DNA from: Polyangiaceae bacterium
Lineage (GTDB): Bacteria; Myxococcota_A; Polyangia; Polyangiales; Polyangiaceae
Length of the DNA stretch: 34,414 nt
NCBI GenBank assembly: GCA_025937895.1
Contig: JAICQL010000067.1
Location: 1 to 34,414 of the forward strand
Direction: 5' to 3'
The translations under genes and the position numbers were made by a program. Positions 1 to 9,078 of the stretch are shown in pieces. Each line of letters begins with the position of its first letter. Position 1 is the stretch's first letter. The notes beneath the pieces are model-generated. The model made no database searches. It was not told the origin of the DNA and was given only the letters and a program-made list of their open reading frames with translations.

Positions 1-72
1 ACGTACGCGGAGCTGGCGCTCGGTGCGGACGTGCTTTTGGTGCTGCACCATCGGCCCGTCGCGGCCGCGTAG
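1..72 (+). CDS. C-terminal end of an unidentified protein (partial)
   Basis: Frame 1 is open from the first base and ends at a TAG at 70-72. It gives 23 residues with a hydrophobic run (LALGADVLLVLHH) that reads like a buried helix or strand. The gene enters from outside the window. It is too short to assign to a family, and chance coding cannot be excluded because GC-rich DNA keeps frames open. The next 230 bases carry no convincing gene. Confidence 0.3.
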   Translation, partial: TYAELALGADVLLVLHHRPVAAA

Positions 73-183
73 CGATCGGCGGCGACCCCGCGTCGTATCG
101 TGCCACCTCTGCAGGCCGTGGAGCAGTAATTCGCTCCAGCGCCGGCTGGGGCTCGGAGATGCCCCCTCGCCTGCACGTCCAGT

Positions 184-298
184 GTCTGACGTCAGACGCT
201 CGGAGGTCGTAATCGGCTGTAGCGCATCTGTAGCAAACACAGCCGACTCCGAGAGAAACCAGACACTCCTGACGAATCAGGAAACGGCATTTCTCTCG
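184..298 (-). other. Structured non-coding region downstream of tRNA-Phe
   Basis: Read on the minus strand just after the tRNA 3' end, three stacked inverted repeats follow one another. The first pairs 290-298 with 250-258 (CGAGAGAAA with TTTCTCTCG, 9 of 9) and encloses a second perfect 6-bp stem, 277-282 with 267-272, closed by a UUCG tetraloop. The next pairs 247-253 with 199-205 and 239-245 with 214-220 (both perfect). The last is a perfect 14-bp palindrome at 184-197. No protein frame here looks real. It could be a tRNA processing or termination structure, a small RNA, or an attachment-site remnant. I saw no U-tract typical of an intrinsic terminator. Confidence 0.45.
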
Positions 299-305
299 AA
301 GAACT

Positions 306-381
<76 letters not shown>

Positions 382-382
382 A

Positions 383-397
383 GATCGCTGAGCGATC
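383..397. repeat. 15-bp inverted repeat abutting the tRNA-Phe 5' end
   Basis: GATCGCT, one spacer base, then AGCGATC: a perfect 7-bp inverted repeat one base upstream of the mature tRNA 5' end, between DUF790 and the tRNA. It could be a processing hairpin for RNase P substrates, a weak terminator of the upstream operon, or an operator. There is no U-run on either side. Confidence 0.4.
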
Positions 398-455
398 GAC
401 GGAGGACACGAGCGCGTTCTGACGAACGGGCCGATGTCTTCAGCCGGCGGAGCTT

Positions 456-1718
456 TTAGCTCGAGGCTTGGTTTTCGGGCAAGCGGCTTTTGGCGCCAAC
501 GTTCACGGCGCGGCTCCGGAGGCGCTCGAGGCGCTCGAGCACGGCCTTGGCCGAGAGGCTCCCTTTGTACACGTACAGGGCGCCGCTGGGGTGCTCGTCC
601 AGCACCTGCTCGCTGACGCGCAGTCGCTGGCTGGCGGCGAACAGCAGCTTCTCCGGCAGGCCCTGCTGCACGAGCTCGACCCGGCGCCAGACGGCGTCGC
701 GGCTCCAGTAGCCCAGCACCTCGAGCCAGATGACCTCGCCGCCGCGGTGGGAAAAGCGCAGGTCAGGCACGCACAGGCCGATGCCGGGCAGATGGATGAC
801 GCGCTCGGCCGGTGCCGCGCTCCAGCCGTCTCGCCCGCCGTCGAAGGCGTCGAGCAGCGCTTCGACCTCGTCGGGCAGGCGCGCTCGCTGGCCCTCCTGC
901 TGCCCGCCACCGCGCTGCGACAGATTGAAGCGCAGCGGGGTGCGCGCCTTGCCCCAGCGCAGGTCCGCCGTCATCTCGAGCCGGTCGGCCTGCAGCAGCG
1001 CGGGCAGCAGCAACGCCAGCTGCAGCCCGTATTTGGTCACCGACTCGAACAGGCTGAAGGGGCCGTCGATCTCGATGCGGTGGCTGCCGCCCTCGCCCGG
1101 CTGCAGCTGAAACAGCAAGCGGCGAAACTTGAGCTTGCGAAACAGCTCTCGCAGGGCGTCGGGGCTGGAGCACCAGACCTGCGCCGTCACCTTCACCGCG
1201 CGCAGCAGCACGGCTTGCAGCTGCGCTAGCTCGTAGCGGCGCAGCAGCTCTGCGGCGCTCAGCTCCGGCACCCGCAGCAAGCGCTGCTCGGAGCGCAGGT
1301 CCGAATACAGACAGCGCTCGACCTGCTCGGGAGAGAGCCCCAGCTCCGCACCCACTTTCGCCAGCACGGCGGCGCGGTCGAAGCGCTGGCCACGCTCCAG
1401 CTCCGCGCGGACCTCGGCCGCCGCCAGGAATAGCTGCCCACGCAGCACCGGCGGCTCCACCGCGCTCTCGCTGTCAAACTCACAGGCATCTTCGATCAGC
1501 TTGCGCAGCCCGGCTGCCAGCTTGATCTCGCGCGGCGCCACCTCGACGTCTGCCCAGGCGCTCTCCAGCTCTTGCTGGGTGCCGCCACACTGGGCCAGAG
1601 CCAGCTCCAGGTAAGCCGTGGCCAGCTCCTCCGCGCGCTGCTTGTTCTTGCCGGTCAAGGGCGAGACGTGCAGCTGATCCCCGCGCTTGGTGGCGCGCAC
1701 CAGATCGGCGGTCAACAT
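456..1718 (-). CDS. Bax1-like nuclease (DUF790 family), partner of XPB helicase
   Basis: A 420-aa protein that I recognise as the DUF790 family, whose archaeal members are Bax1, a structure-specific endonuclease that binds XPB helicase. The middle has the family block IEIDGPFSLF (about 215-224) followed by a tyrosine-glycine helix. Near the C terminus, VPDLRF (317-322) and WLEVLGYW (331-338) fit the PD...ExV core of a PD-(D/E)xK nuclease, with D319 and E333 as candidate metal ligands. The ATG at 1716-1718 has a GGAGAG just upstream. It starts 18 bases after the stop of the XPB-type helicase on the same strand, so the two are surely co-transcribed and probably form a DNA-unwinding and incision complex. 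Activity in bacteria is inferred from the archaeal pair. Confidence 0.85.
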   Translation of the reverse strand: MLTADLVRATKRGDQLHVSPLTGKNKQRAEELATAYLELALAQCGGTQQELESAWADVEVAPREIKLAAGLRKLIEDACEFDSESAVEPPVLRGQLFLAAAEVRAELERGQRFDRAAVLAKVGAELGLSPEQVERCLYSDLRSEQRLLRVPELSAAELLRRYELAQLQAVLLRAVKVTAQVWCSSPDALRELFRKLKFRRLLFQLQPGEGGSHRIEIDGPFSLFESVTKYGLQLALLLPALLQADRLEMTADLRWGKARTPLRFNLSQRGGGQQEGQRARLPDEVEALLDAFDGGRDGWSAAPAERVIHLPGIGLCVPDLRFSHRGGEVIWLEVLGYWSRDAVWRRVELVQQGLPEKLLFAASQRLRVSEQVLDEHPSGALYVYKGSLSAKAVLERLERLRSRAVNVGAKSRLPENQASS

Positions 1719-1736
1719 GCCGTGCTCTCCTCGCCG

Positions 1737-3101
<1,365 letters not shown>

Positions 3102-3106
3102 CCGAG

Positions 3107-3112
3107 CCTCCT
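3107..3112 (-). promoter_or_regulatory. Ribosome binding site of the XPB-type helicase
   Basis: AGGAGG on the minus strand, five bases before a GTG. It is one of the few perfect Shine-Dalgarno sequences in the window, and it selects the GTG start over any internal ATG. Confidence 0.75.
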
Positions 3113-3146
3113 AGCAAGCCGGCGCGCGGGCGTACAGAGCCCAATT

Positions 3147-3812
3147 TCAGTACAAAAGTGCGGCGCTACCGCCGCTCGGCTCGCCGCCAATCAAGTCGAT
3201 GGGCAAGTGCCACTCGATTTCGCCGATGTACGTGCCCCGCCGCTCCCGGCAGCGCACGTGGGTGACGGAGCAGTTGCCAAAGCGCAGCATCAACACCCGC
3301 GGCACGGGCACGCTGATCAGCGCCTTGGCCAGCTGAAACAGGAAGCCTCCGTGCGAGACCAGCAGCACGCGCTGCTCGGCGCTGCGGTGGCGCGCGTGCA
3401 GCTTGGCGATCATCCGCTCCACTCGTAGCTGCAGGTCAGCGTACGACTCGCCGCCGAAGTCCGAGTAGTCTCCCATGCTCTCGATGCCGCGCTGGTAGAA
3501 CTCGGGATGATCGCGCCGCAGCTCCGCGCTGGGCTTGCCCTGCATCTCACCCGCGTGCACCTCCTCCAGATCTGGATCCTCATCCGGGGTCACTGCCCCG
3601 GCGTGCTCGCTGATCAGCAGGGCGGTGTCGCGCGCCCGCCGCAGTGGCGAGCAATACACCGCGTGCCAGCCCATGCCGCGCGTCTTGAACCAGCTGCCCA
3701 GGTGCTGCGCTTGACGGCGCCCCAGCTCGCTCAGCGGAGCGTCGGTGCGGCCCTGCAGAATGCCATCACGATTGGCCGTGCTCTGGCCGTGGCGTACCAG
3801 GGTCAGTTCCAC
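3147..3812 (-). CDS. Histidine phosphatase family protein (phosphoglycerate mutase-like)
   Basis: A 221-aa protein with the RHG signature at residues 7-9 (H8 is the phospho-accepting histidine), the second arginine in SPLRRARDT, the acid-base glutamate around EVHAGEMQG, and the second catalytic histidine in LVSHGG. These mark branch-1 histidine phosphatases (GpmB, CobC and alpha-ribazole phosphatase type). I chose the GTG at 3810-3812 because the RHG motif must lie near the N terminus. The longer open frame upstream is only overlap with the preceding lipoprotein gene, whose stop is two bases before this start. The substrate cannot be read from sequence. The C-terminal 25 residues (a Gly/Ser tail) extend past the usual fold. 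Confidence 0.85.
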   Translation of the reverse strand: MELTLVRHGQSTANRDGILQGRTDAPLSELGRRQAQHLGSWFKTRGMGWHAVYCSPLRRARDTALLISEHAGAVTPDEDPDLEEVHAGEMQGKPSAELRRDHPEFYQRGIESMGDYSDFGGESYADLQLRVERMIAKLHARHRSAEQRVLLVSHGGFLFQLAKALISVPVPRVLMLRFGNCSVTHVRCRERRGTYIGEIEWHLPIDLIGGEPSGGSAALLY

Positions 3813-3814
3813 GT

Positions 3815-4609
3815 CTAGCGCGTCCCGAGCTGACCGGGCTCTTCCAGCTCCGGTGCGCTGACGCTCGCCACACAGCGCCGAGCGGCGCCGCGCTCGATGC
3901 AGCGCACCCCCGAGAGCGTGCTGGCGCCCAGCCAGGCCGCTGCAGCGCGCAAGCCCTCGCGCAGACCATGCACCGTGCAGCGCTCTTCGCAAGACGCGCC
4001 GAGATCACCCAGCCGGCGCTCGCCCACGCGCGCCGCATCCACCTCGCGTACGCTCGCCACGTCGCGCGCAGCGGGGCGCGATACGCCGGGCGCCGCCCAG
4101 AAATCGAGAGTGATCTGCCAGGCCTCGTGCACCGAGCCCAGATGAGGTACCCCGGCCGCTGAAGCGGCCGCGTCCGCCTGCGAGAAGGCCGGATCCGCCT
4201 GCGGTACTGGCCCCGCCGGCGCCGAGCCCGCGGCGGCCCACACCTCAGCTTCGCAGCCCACCCAGGAGACGCGCTCGCCGCTGCGCTTCTCCTCGCACTC
4301 GGGCGTGGTCAGGAAGCTGCCGCCGGCCTCGGCCGCGGCCTCGCGCAGGGCCAGCTCGAGCAGCACGCGCGAGCAGCTGAGCTCACTGTAGCGCACCCCC
4401 TCGAGCTCGGCGTCGGGGGCCAGTGCCGAGCACTCCGCGCTGGCGCTGCCCAGCTGCTCGAGCCCCGCAGGCGCTCGCTCACCCAGCTGCAAGCCGCCCG
4501 CGCTGACTCGCGCCGGCTGGCGGGTGCCACTGAACTGCGCTCCGCTCGCCATGCAGCCGGAGAAAACCAGCGCCATCGCACCCAGTAACCAGCATCGCCG
4601 CATGTACAT
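3815..4609 (-). CDS. Hypothetical lipoprotein
   Basis: A 264-aa protein with a short positively charged N terminus (MRR), a hydrophobic stretch and the lipobox VFSGC (cysteine about residue 19), so it should be lipid-modified and anchored in an envelope membrane. The mature part has about ten cysteines, including an ECSAL...SCSRV pair and a CEERC motif, suggesting disulfides outside the cytoplasm, and an Ala/Pro linker in the middle. I recognise no family. It lies between a response regulator (76 bases upstream) and a histidine phosphatase whose GTG follows two bases after this stop, which suggests translational coupling. A second ATG (4601-4603) may be the real start. Confidence 0.7.
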   Translation of the reverse strand: MYMRRCWLLGAMALVFSGCMASGAQFSGTRQPARVSAGGLQLGERAPAGLEQLGSASAECSALAPDAELEGVRYSELSCSRVLLELALREAAAEAGGSFLTTPECEEKRSGERVSWVGCEAEVWAAAGSAPAGPVPQADPAFSQADAAASAAGVPHLGSVHEAWQITLDFWAAPGVSRPAARDVASVREVDAARVGERRLGDLGASCEERCTVHGLREGLRAAAAWLGASTLSGVRCIERGAARRCVASVSAPELEEPGQLGTR

Positions 4610-4685
4610 AGCGTTTCAGGCAACGTGCCCGCGCGCAAGCCCGAGGTGATGCCGCGCGCCCATCCAACCTCGGAGCCGCTGCTCC

Positions 4686-5666
4686 TCAGCGGGCGCGCAC
4701 CGACTCGATCGCCTTGCGCAGCTCGTGCACGGCAACCGGTTTGTACAGGAGCGGCGCCTGCAGCCGCTCCAGGAAGCGCTGCGTCTTTTCGTTGGGTTGC
4801 CCGCCCGTGCAGAACACCACCCGTGGCATCATCTGCGGCCGCAGCTCGAACAGCTCGGAGAAGAACGCAGGGCCATCGAGCTTGGGCATGCCGATATCGC
4901 AGATGATGGCGTCCACTCGCTCGCCACCCAGGACCATGCGCAGCGCCTCCGCGCCATCGCGCGCCGTCAGCACCTCGTGATCGCCCGCCAGCACGCGCTT
5001 GAAGGCGCGCAGCACGGTGGGATCATCGTCCACCACCAGCACCCGCGCCCGCGTGATGTCGACCTGCGTCACGTTGCTTTCGTCGTCCTCGCCCTCCGCG
5101 ACGGGAACGGCGGGCGCCGCGAGCTCGGCCTCGGGCTCTGTAGCCTTCGGAGCGCGCTCGGTGGCGCTGGGTCCAGACGACACCGGCGTGCTGTCGGCGG
5201 GCGGCAGTGAGCCGCTCGAGAGCTGTCGCGCCAGCTGCTCGCAGTCGCCGAGCGCCTCCCACGCCAGCTCCAGCGTGTGCTCGTGGCTCTGAGCAAACAT
5301 TGCCATCTCGATCAGCGCCTCTTCTCCGCCCAGGGAGCGCAGGCCACCGAGGCCCTCCACCACCGCTGTCACGTCCCGGAAGCGCTGCCGGAGGCGCGCC
5401 AGAGCGGCGACGAGCTCGGTGGTGGCGGGTGTTGCCTGGCTGGGCGCGGCGATCGTCTGCGGCGCGCGCTGTGTCTCACGCGGGGCGCGCGCCGCTACCG
5501 GCGGGCGCCAGGAAGAGACCTCCAGCGCGGGCTCCGGCTCGGTGCTTCGGCGAGGCTCATCGGAGGGCCGCGGGCGCCGGCTGGCCCCGGGAGGTGGCTC
5601 TTTCACGAGACTACGAAACGGCCAATGTTCTCGGGGCTTCACCACATCAGGAGGGAGTGTCGACAA
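4686..5666 (-). CDS. Response regulator with long N-terminal region and C-terminal receiver domain
   Basis: A 326-aa protein. Residues 1-85 are rich in Pro, Arg and Ala and look disordered. Residues 85-150 form a predicted helical segment. Residues 155-200 are an acidic linker. Residues 207-325 are a complete CheY-like receiver: acidic triad DDD (213-215), phospho-acceptor D257 in CDIGMPKLDG, switch T287 in FCTGG and K309 in YKP. There is no DNA-binding or enzymatic output domain, and the receiver is C-terminal rather than N-terminal, an arrangement often seen in myxobacterial proteins. It probably acts as a phosphotransfer or scaffold element. No histidine kinase lies nearby. The gene is divergent from the 369-aa protein at 5806, sharing a 139-base intergenic region. 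Confidence 0.88.
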   Translation of the reverse strand: MSTLPPDVVKPREHWPFRSLVKEPPPGASRRPRPSDEPRRSTEPEPALEVSSWRPPVAARAPRETQRAPQTIAAPSQATPATTELVAALARLRQRFRDVTAVVEGLGGLRSLGGEEALIEMAMFAQSHEHTLELAWEALGDCEQLARQLSSGSLPPADSTPVSSGPSATERAPKATEPEAELAAPAVPVAEGEDDESNVTQVDITRARVLVVDDDPTVLRAFKRVLAGDHEVLTARDGAEALRMVLGGERVDAIICDIGMPKLDGPAFFSELFELRPQMMPRVVFCTGGQPNEKTQRFLERLQAPLLYKPVAVHELRKAIESVRAR

Positions 5667-5805
5667 ACGGCACCTCCGCGCGCGGCCACGCGGCCAACCC
5701 AGCTTGGAATACTTGCCTAAAGCTGTTGGAGGTTCCTGCCGCTGCTAGCTCAGTCGGCCCGCCGCTGGGCCGCTTCGTCGCAACCCTGGCTCCCAAGTAT
5801 CGTTC

Positions 5806-6915
5806 ATGGCGTTTCGTCGAGTGACGTCCCGCGCGGGCTCCGTCGAGCTCTCCGCGGAGCAAGCGCTGGTGCTCGCCTGCCTGGAGGCAGGGCTGAACGA
5901 CGCCGACACCTGCGAGTCCACCGGGCTGGATGCGCAGCGCCTGGACGAGGTGGTGCGCGACCTGCGCCAGCTGCAGGTGCTCCATCCGCCGCCAGAGCCC
6001 GAGGCAGCGTACGAGGCGCCTGCGCTCGCCGAGCCGCTCGTGGCCAATGACAGCGAGCTGCCCGAGGGCATCGAGCCCTGGAGTGGCGAGCCGCTGCCCG
6101 AAGGCACGGCCTCCAGCCATGACCTGAGCGCGCCGGCGGCGCAGCACGCTCCGGCGGAGGAGCGCGCTCCGGGCTCGACCTCTTCTGCACCGCCGCACAG
6201 CAAGCCCCCAGCGCTCGACGAGCTCAACTATCGCCGCATCTACGAGACCCGCTTTCGCGATCTGCCTGCGGGGCTGCGCCAGGACGCCGCGCTGCACTGC
6301 AGCGGCGGCCCCGAGCTCTATGCGCTCTGCCTCGATCCCGCCCCGGAGGTGATCGCGGCGCTGCTCGACAACACGCACTTCGGTCTGGACCACGCGCGCG
6401 TGGTCGCGCTGCACCACAAGACCCCGGCGGGCCTCGAGCTGCTGGCGCGCCGCGCGCAGCTGCTGCGCGATCAGCACGTGCAGCGACGGCTGATGCAGAA
6501 CATGCAGACGCCGGACAACGTGCTCGAGCGAGTGCTGCGCACGAGGCGCCTGATCGACATCTACCGGCTGAGCATCGATCGCGATCTGCCGGAGCGCAAT
6601 CGCGGCAAGGTGCGTGCACGGCTGCGCCCGTGCTTTGCGCACGCCGAGCCGGACGAGCGAGCCGCGCTGATCATCAAGACGGAAGGGCGCTGTCTGGTCG
6701 GGCTCAGCGGCTGCACGTTCGACGGCCGCACGACGCAGATTCTGTGCAACCAGACCATCGTCTCCACGTTGTTCATCCAGAACCTGGCGCGCTTTCCCGC
6801 CACGCCTCCGGCGCTGATCCACAAGCTACAGCGCTCGCCGATGGTGCAGCGCCAGCCACAGCTGCGCATGCTGCTGGCGCGCCACCCCAACGCCAGCGGC
6901 GAAGGCAGACGCTGA
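5806..6915 (+). CDS. Hypothetical protein, possible winged-helix N terminus plus helical repeats
   Basis: A 369-aa soluble protein with no signal peptide or membrane segment. Residues 12-60 (SAEQALVLACLEAGL...RLDEVVRDLRQLQVL) have the helix pattern of a small helix-turn-helix or winged-helix module. Residues 65-140 are an acidic Pro/Ala-rich linker. Residues 145-360 are a series of short helices with recurring units that end in dipeptides such as NTHFGLDHAR and NMQTPDNVLERVL. These resemble HEAT-like or leucine-rich-variant repeats that use H/NPxxP-type turns, for example LARFPATPP and LARHPNA. I do not recognise a named family. It is divergent from a response regulator and may be functionally linked to it, but that is speculation. 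Confidence 0.7.
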   Translation: MAFRRVTSRAGSVELSAEQALVLACLEAGLNDADTCESTGLDAQRLDEVVRDLRQLQVLHPPPEPEAAYEAPALAEPLVANDSELPEGIEPWSGEPLPEGTASSHDLSAPAAQHAPAEERAPGSTSSAPPHSKPPALDELNYRRIYETRFRDLPAGLRQDAALHCSGGPELYALCLDPAPEVIAALLDNTHFGLDHARVVALHHKTPAGLELLARRAQLLRDQHVQRRLMQNMQTPDNVLERVLRTRRLIDIYRLSIDRDLPERNRGKVRARLRPCFAHAEPDERAALIIKTEGRCLVGLSGCTFDGRTTQILCNQTIVSTLFIQNLARFPATPPALIHKLQRSPMVQRQPQLRMLLARHPNASGEGRR

Positions 6916-7002
6916 CCCGAGCGCCCGGCGCGAGCAGCGCTGGCTGCCGGGCATGAGCGCTGGGGCTGCACGCGGCGCTCGCCTGCAGGCGCCGGGGTTA
7001 AT

Positions 7003-7032
7003 TTGACCGAACTCGACCTCGGGCGGTAGGGT
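7003..7032 (+). promoter_or_regulatory. Candidate sigma-70-type promoter for the PGYP lipoprotein gene
   Basis: TTGACC at 7003-7008 (one mismatch to TTGACA), an 18-base spacer, then TAGGGT at 7027-7032, which keeps the first, second and last bases of TATAAT. It lies 17 bases before the ATG at 7050, and a GGGAG at 7041-7045 serves as ribosome binding site. The local AT-rich stretch TTAATTTGACC stands out in GC-rich DNA. No experimental support. Confidence 0.4.
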
Positions 7033-7049
7033 TCGCCCCCGGGAGACGT

Positions 7050-7529
7050 ATGACTGACATGCGAATGATCGTGTTTCGTGCGGCCGTGTTCGGGGTGTTG
7101 AGCGCTGGTCTCGTCAGCGCTTGCAGCAAGAAGGAGGAGCAGCCGCCGCCGGCGCAGCCTGGCCAGTACCAGCAGCCCGGCTACCCCGCACAGCCCGGCT
7201 ATCCCGAGCAGCAGCCCGGTTATCCCCCGCAGCAGCAGCCTGGTTATCCGCCACAGCAGCCGGGCTACCCCGCGCAGCAGCCCGGTTATCCTGCCCAGCC
7301 GCAGCCCGGCTATCCCGCCGCCCCGGCTCCGGGCGCTGCTTCCGCGCCTGGCGCGCCGACGTCTCAGCCCTCCGCCGTGGCATTTCCGTGCCAGGCAGAT
7401 CTCCAGTGTCTCTCGCACCGCTGCAACCTGCAGGTCGGTAAGTGCGCCTGGCCCTGTCAGAGCAACGATGACTGTCAGCCCGGGTTTCAGTGTGTTTCGC
7501 CGGCCTGCGTGCCCGCTCTGCCCAAGTGA
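7050..7529 (+). CDS. Lipoprotein with seven PGYP repeats and an eight-cysteine C-terminal domain
   Basis: A 159-aa lipoprotein. Residues 1-24 are a signal peptide ending in lipobox LVSA with C25 as the acylated cysteine. Residues 26-105 are low-complexity, with seven PGYP units separated by Q, A or P. Residues 114-153 hold eight cysteines (114, 120, 125, 132, 136, 142, 148, 153), spaced like the small disulfide-rich modules (dickkopf N-terminal-like) found in many secreted myxobacterial proteins. The PGYP stretch resembles flexible or adhesive linkers; a surface role is inference. The next genes do not suggest a function. Confidence 0.8.
   Translation: MTDMRMIVFRAAVFGVLSAGLVSACSKKEEQPPPAQPGQYQQPGYPAQPGYPEQQPGYPPQQQPGYPPQQPGYPAQQPGYPAQPQPGYPAAPAPGAASAPGAPTSQPSAVAFPCQADLQCLSHRCNLQVGKCAWPCQSNDDCQPGFQCVSPACVPALPK
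7176..7316 (+). repeat. Coding tandem repeat (seven PGYP units)
   Basis: Degenerate in-frame repeats of 15-24 bases encode PGYP plus two to four Gln/Ala/Pro residues. Codons vary at third positions (CCCGGCTACCCC, CCCGGTTATCCC and so on), so selection acts on the peptide. Such runs can change copy number by slippage. Confidence 0.8.
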
Positions 7530-7590
7530 CGGCGAGCGCGGGGGAGCCTCTTTTCCCGTGCATTCCGCGGCGCGCGCGGGCACATAGTCG

Positions 7591-7941
7591 GTGGTTGTGA
7601 GCCGCATCTCCGAGCACGACTATCGCGCGCGCGCCCTCCCCGAGCTCTCGGCCCTGGTGGCCGCCCTCGACGCTTTTCCGGACGAGCTCTTCGCCGAGCT
7701 CGAGGGAGACGTGCTGACCGTCGAGTTCGAGGATCACACCAAATATGTGATCAACAGCCACGCGGCGGCGCGCCAGATCTGGCTCGCCGCGGAGCGGAGC
7801 GCCTGGCACTTCGACTATGACGAGGAGCGTGGCCACTGGCTCGACAGCAAGACCCAGCAGGTGGAGCTGTGGGCTCAGCTGGAGCAACTGCTCGGGCGCA
7901 AGCTGAGCCGGGCGGTTTCTCTGAAGAAGCCGTCTCTTTGA
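7591..7941 (+). CDS. cyaY: Frataxin-like iron donor protein CyaY
   Basis: A 116-aa protein matching bacterial frataxin in length and motifs: an acidic first helix (LSALVAALDAF), the strands EGDVLTVEFEDHTKYVIN, then QIWLAAERSAWHFDY and a final W-containing strand and helix. Frataxin binds iron and modulates the cysteine desulfurase in Fe-S cluster assembly in the cytoplasm. Start choice is unclear: GTG at 7591 or GTG at 7597, which gives a more usual N terminus. Neither has a clear ribosome binding site. No isc or suf genes lie in the window. Confidence 0.85.
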   Translation: MVVSRISEHDYRARALPELSALVAALDAFPDELFAELEGDVLTVEFEDHTKYVINSHAAARQIWLAAERSAWHFDYDEERGHWLDSKTQQVELWAQLEQLLGRKLSRAVSLKKPSL

Positions 7942-7988
7942 AAGAGCCGTCGGCTCGAAGCGGCTAGCTGTCTGAAGAGCGAGCCCGC

Positions 7989-8633
7989 TCAACGCCGGAT
8001 GCCGAGTGCGTCCAGCAGCTCCGGAACCGCTCCGGGGACGAACAGCTCCCCGATCAGCGCCACGCCGTCCGCGCCCGCAGCCAGTAGGGCTGCCGCGTCG
8101 TGCCGGGTCACACCGCCGAGCGCGTACAGCGCACAGGCGCCTAGCCCCGCAGCGCGCCGCGCTCGTGCTGCCAGCGCACGTTCGAGCCCCGCCAGCCCCA
8201 GCGCGGGGCGCTGCTTGCGTGGCTCACACAGGGGCGAGAGCAGCAGCGCGTCGGCAGTGGCTTGGGCGAATGCCTCTGGAGCATGGCACGCGGCAGACAC
8301 ACGAAAAGAGCGGCCCCAGACCTGGGCGAGCCGGCGAGCGTCGTCCACCGTGACGCTCGCCTCCGAGAGGTGCACGCCGTCCGCCTCCAGCAGGCAGGCC
8401 AGGTCGATGCGATCGTTGACCCACAGCGCTTGCCCGAAGCCGCGCGTCAGCTGGCGCAAGCCCTGCCCGAGCTGCAGGCGCTGCCGGATCGGCAGCTGGC
8501 GATCGCGGAGCAGCACTGCCACGCTAGCTGGCCGTGCGCCGCCGAGCAGCAGGCGCAGCTGCTCGAGCCAGAGCTCTGTCTGGCCGCGCTGGTCGTCGCT
8601 GATGGCGATCAGCCGGGGCAGCTGCGGGATCAT
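7989..8633 (-). CDS. thiE: ThiE-like thiamin phosphate synthase family protein
   Basis: A 214-aa TIM-barrel protein with the ThiE/TenI landmarks LWVNDRIDLA (canonical INDR-D), ADGVHLSE (DGVHLGQ), SAACHAPEA and a C-terminal YALGGVT...GADGVALI phosphate loop. ThiE joins HMP-pyrophosphate to thiazole phosphate to make thiamin phosphate. The usual TxTK segment that binds pyrophosphate is replaced by CEPRKQRP, so it may be a TenI-like or divergent enzyme. The ATG at 8631-8633 is used because its A overlaps the stop of the VanZ-like gene (ATGA), and the upstream extension is Arg/Ala shadow sequence. It is the last gene of an operon with thiG. Confidence 0.78.
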   Translation of the reverse strand: MIPQLPRLIAISDDQRGQTELWLEQLRLLLGGARPASVAVLLRDRQLPIRQRLQLGQGLRQLTRGFGQALWVNDRIDLACLLEADGVHLSEASVTVDDARRLAQVWGRSFRVSAACHAPEAFAQATADALLLSPLCEPRKQRPALGLAGLERALAARARRAAGLGACALYALGGVTRHDAAALLAAGADGVALIGELFVPGAVPELLDALGIRR

Positions 8634-9073
8634 GCGCGCGTGGCGGTGCGCTCGGATCTGCGCCAGAACGCCGCGGTGAGCAGCGCCGCGAGCAGCGCGC
8701 CGAGCGCGTCCGCCACCCAGTCGAGGAGCTCCGCGCTCCGAAACGGCAACAAGGCCTGCCAGAGCTCGAGCAAAGCGCCGAGCCCAGCGCTCGCCAGCCA
8801 GCCGCGCAGCGCCGCCGTGCGCGCGGGCGCCGCCGGAGCCAGATGGCGAAAGGCCCGGCACCAGAGCCAGGCGGCGAGCGCAAAGCCGATGAAGTGCAGC
8901 GCCTTGTCAGTGAGCCGTTGGGCCCCCGGTGGCCCCTGCGGGATCGACCCGAACAGCAAGACCAGCGCGGTGTACAGCCACGCAGGCCACACCTGAAATG
9001 CCCACCAGGAGCGAGCCGAGCGGCTCGGCAAGGAGCGAGGCTCGGGCTCGGCAGATGCGCGCGGAGCACCCAA
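8630..9073 (-). CDS. VanZ-like membrane protein
   Basis: A 147-aa protein with about four hydrophobic helices (WPAWLYTALVLLFGSIP, the LHFIGFALAAWLW region, WLASAGLGALLELW, and WVADALGALLAALLTAAFW). The pattern TDKALHFIGFA and LWQALLPFR...DWVADALG is typical of VanZ/YoaI-type proteins. VanZ gives low-level teicoplanin resistance in enterococci; the role of most homologues is unknown. Its start is a TTG (9071-9073), five bases after the thiG stop, and its stop overlaps the thiE start, so it is translationally coupled inside a thiamin operon. Confidence 0.75.
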   Translation of the reverse strand: MGAPRASAEPEPRSLPSRSARSWWAFQVWPAWLYTALVLLFGSIPQGPPGAQRLTDKALHFIGFALAAWLWCRAFRHLAPAAPARTAALRGWLASAGLGALLELWQALLPFRSAELLDWVADALGALLAALLTAAFWRRSERTATRA

Positions 9074-9078
9074 CTCGG

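Noticed and set aside
4641..4673. Terminator after the response regulator (CCGAGGT/ACCTCGG)
   Set aside because: Only 7 bp with a 19-base loop and no U-run; the downstream lipoprotein is probably co-transcribed.
5704..5718. Sigma-54 promoter before the 369-aa gene (TTGGAATACTTGC)
   Set aside because: GG and GC are seven bases apart, not the required ten.
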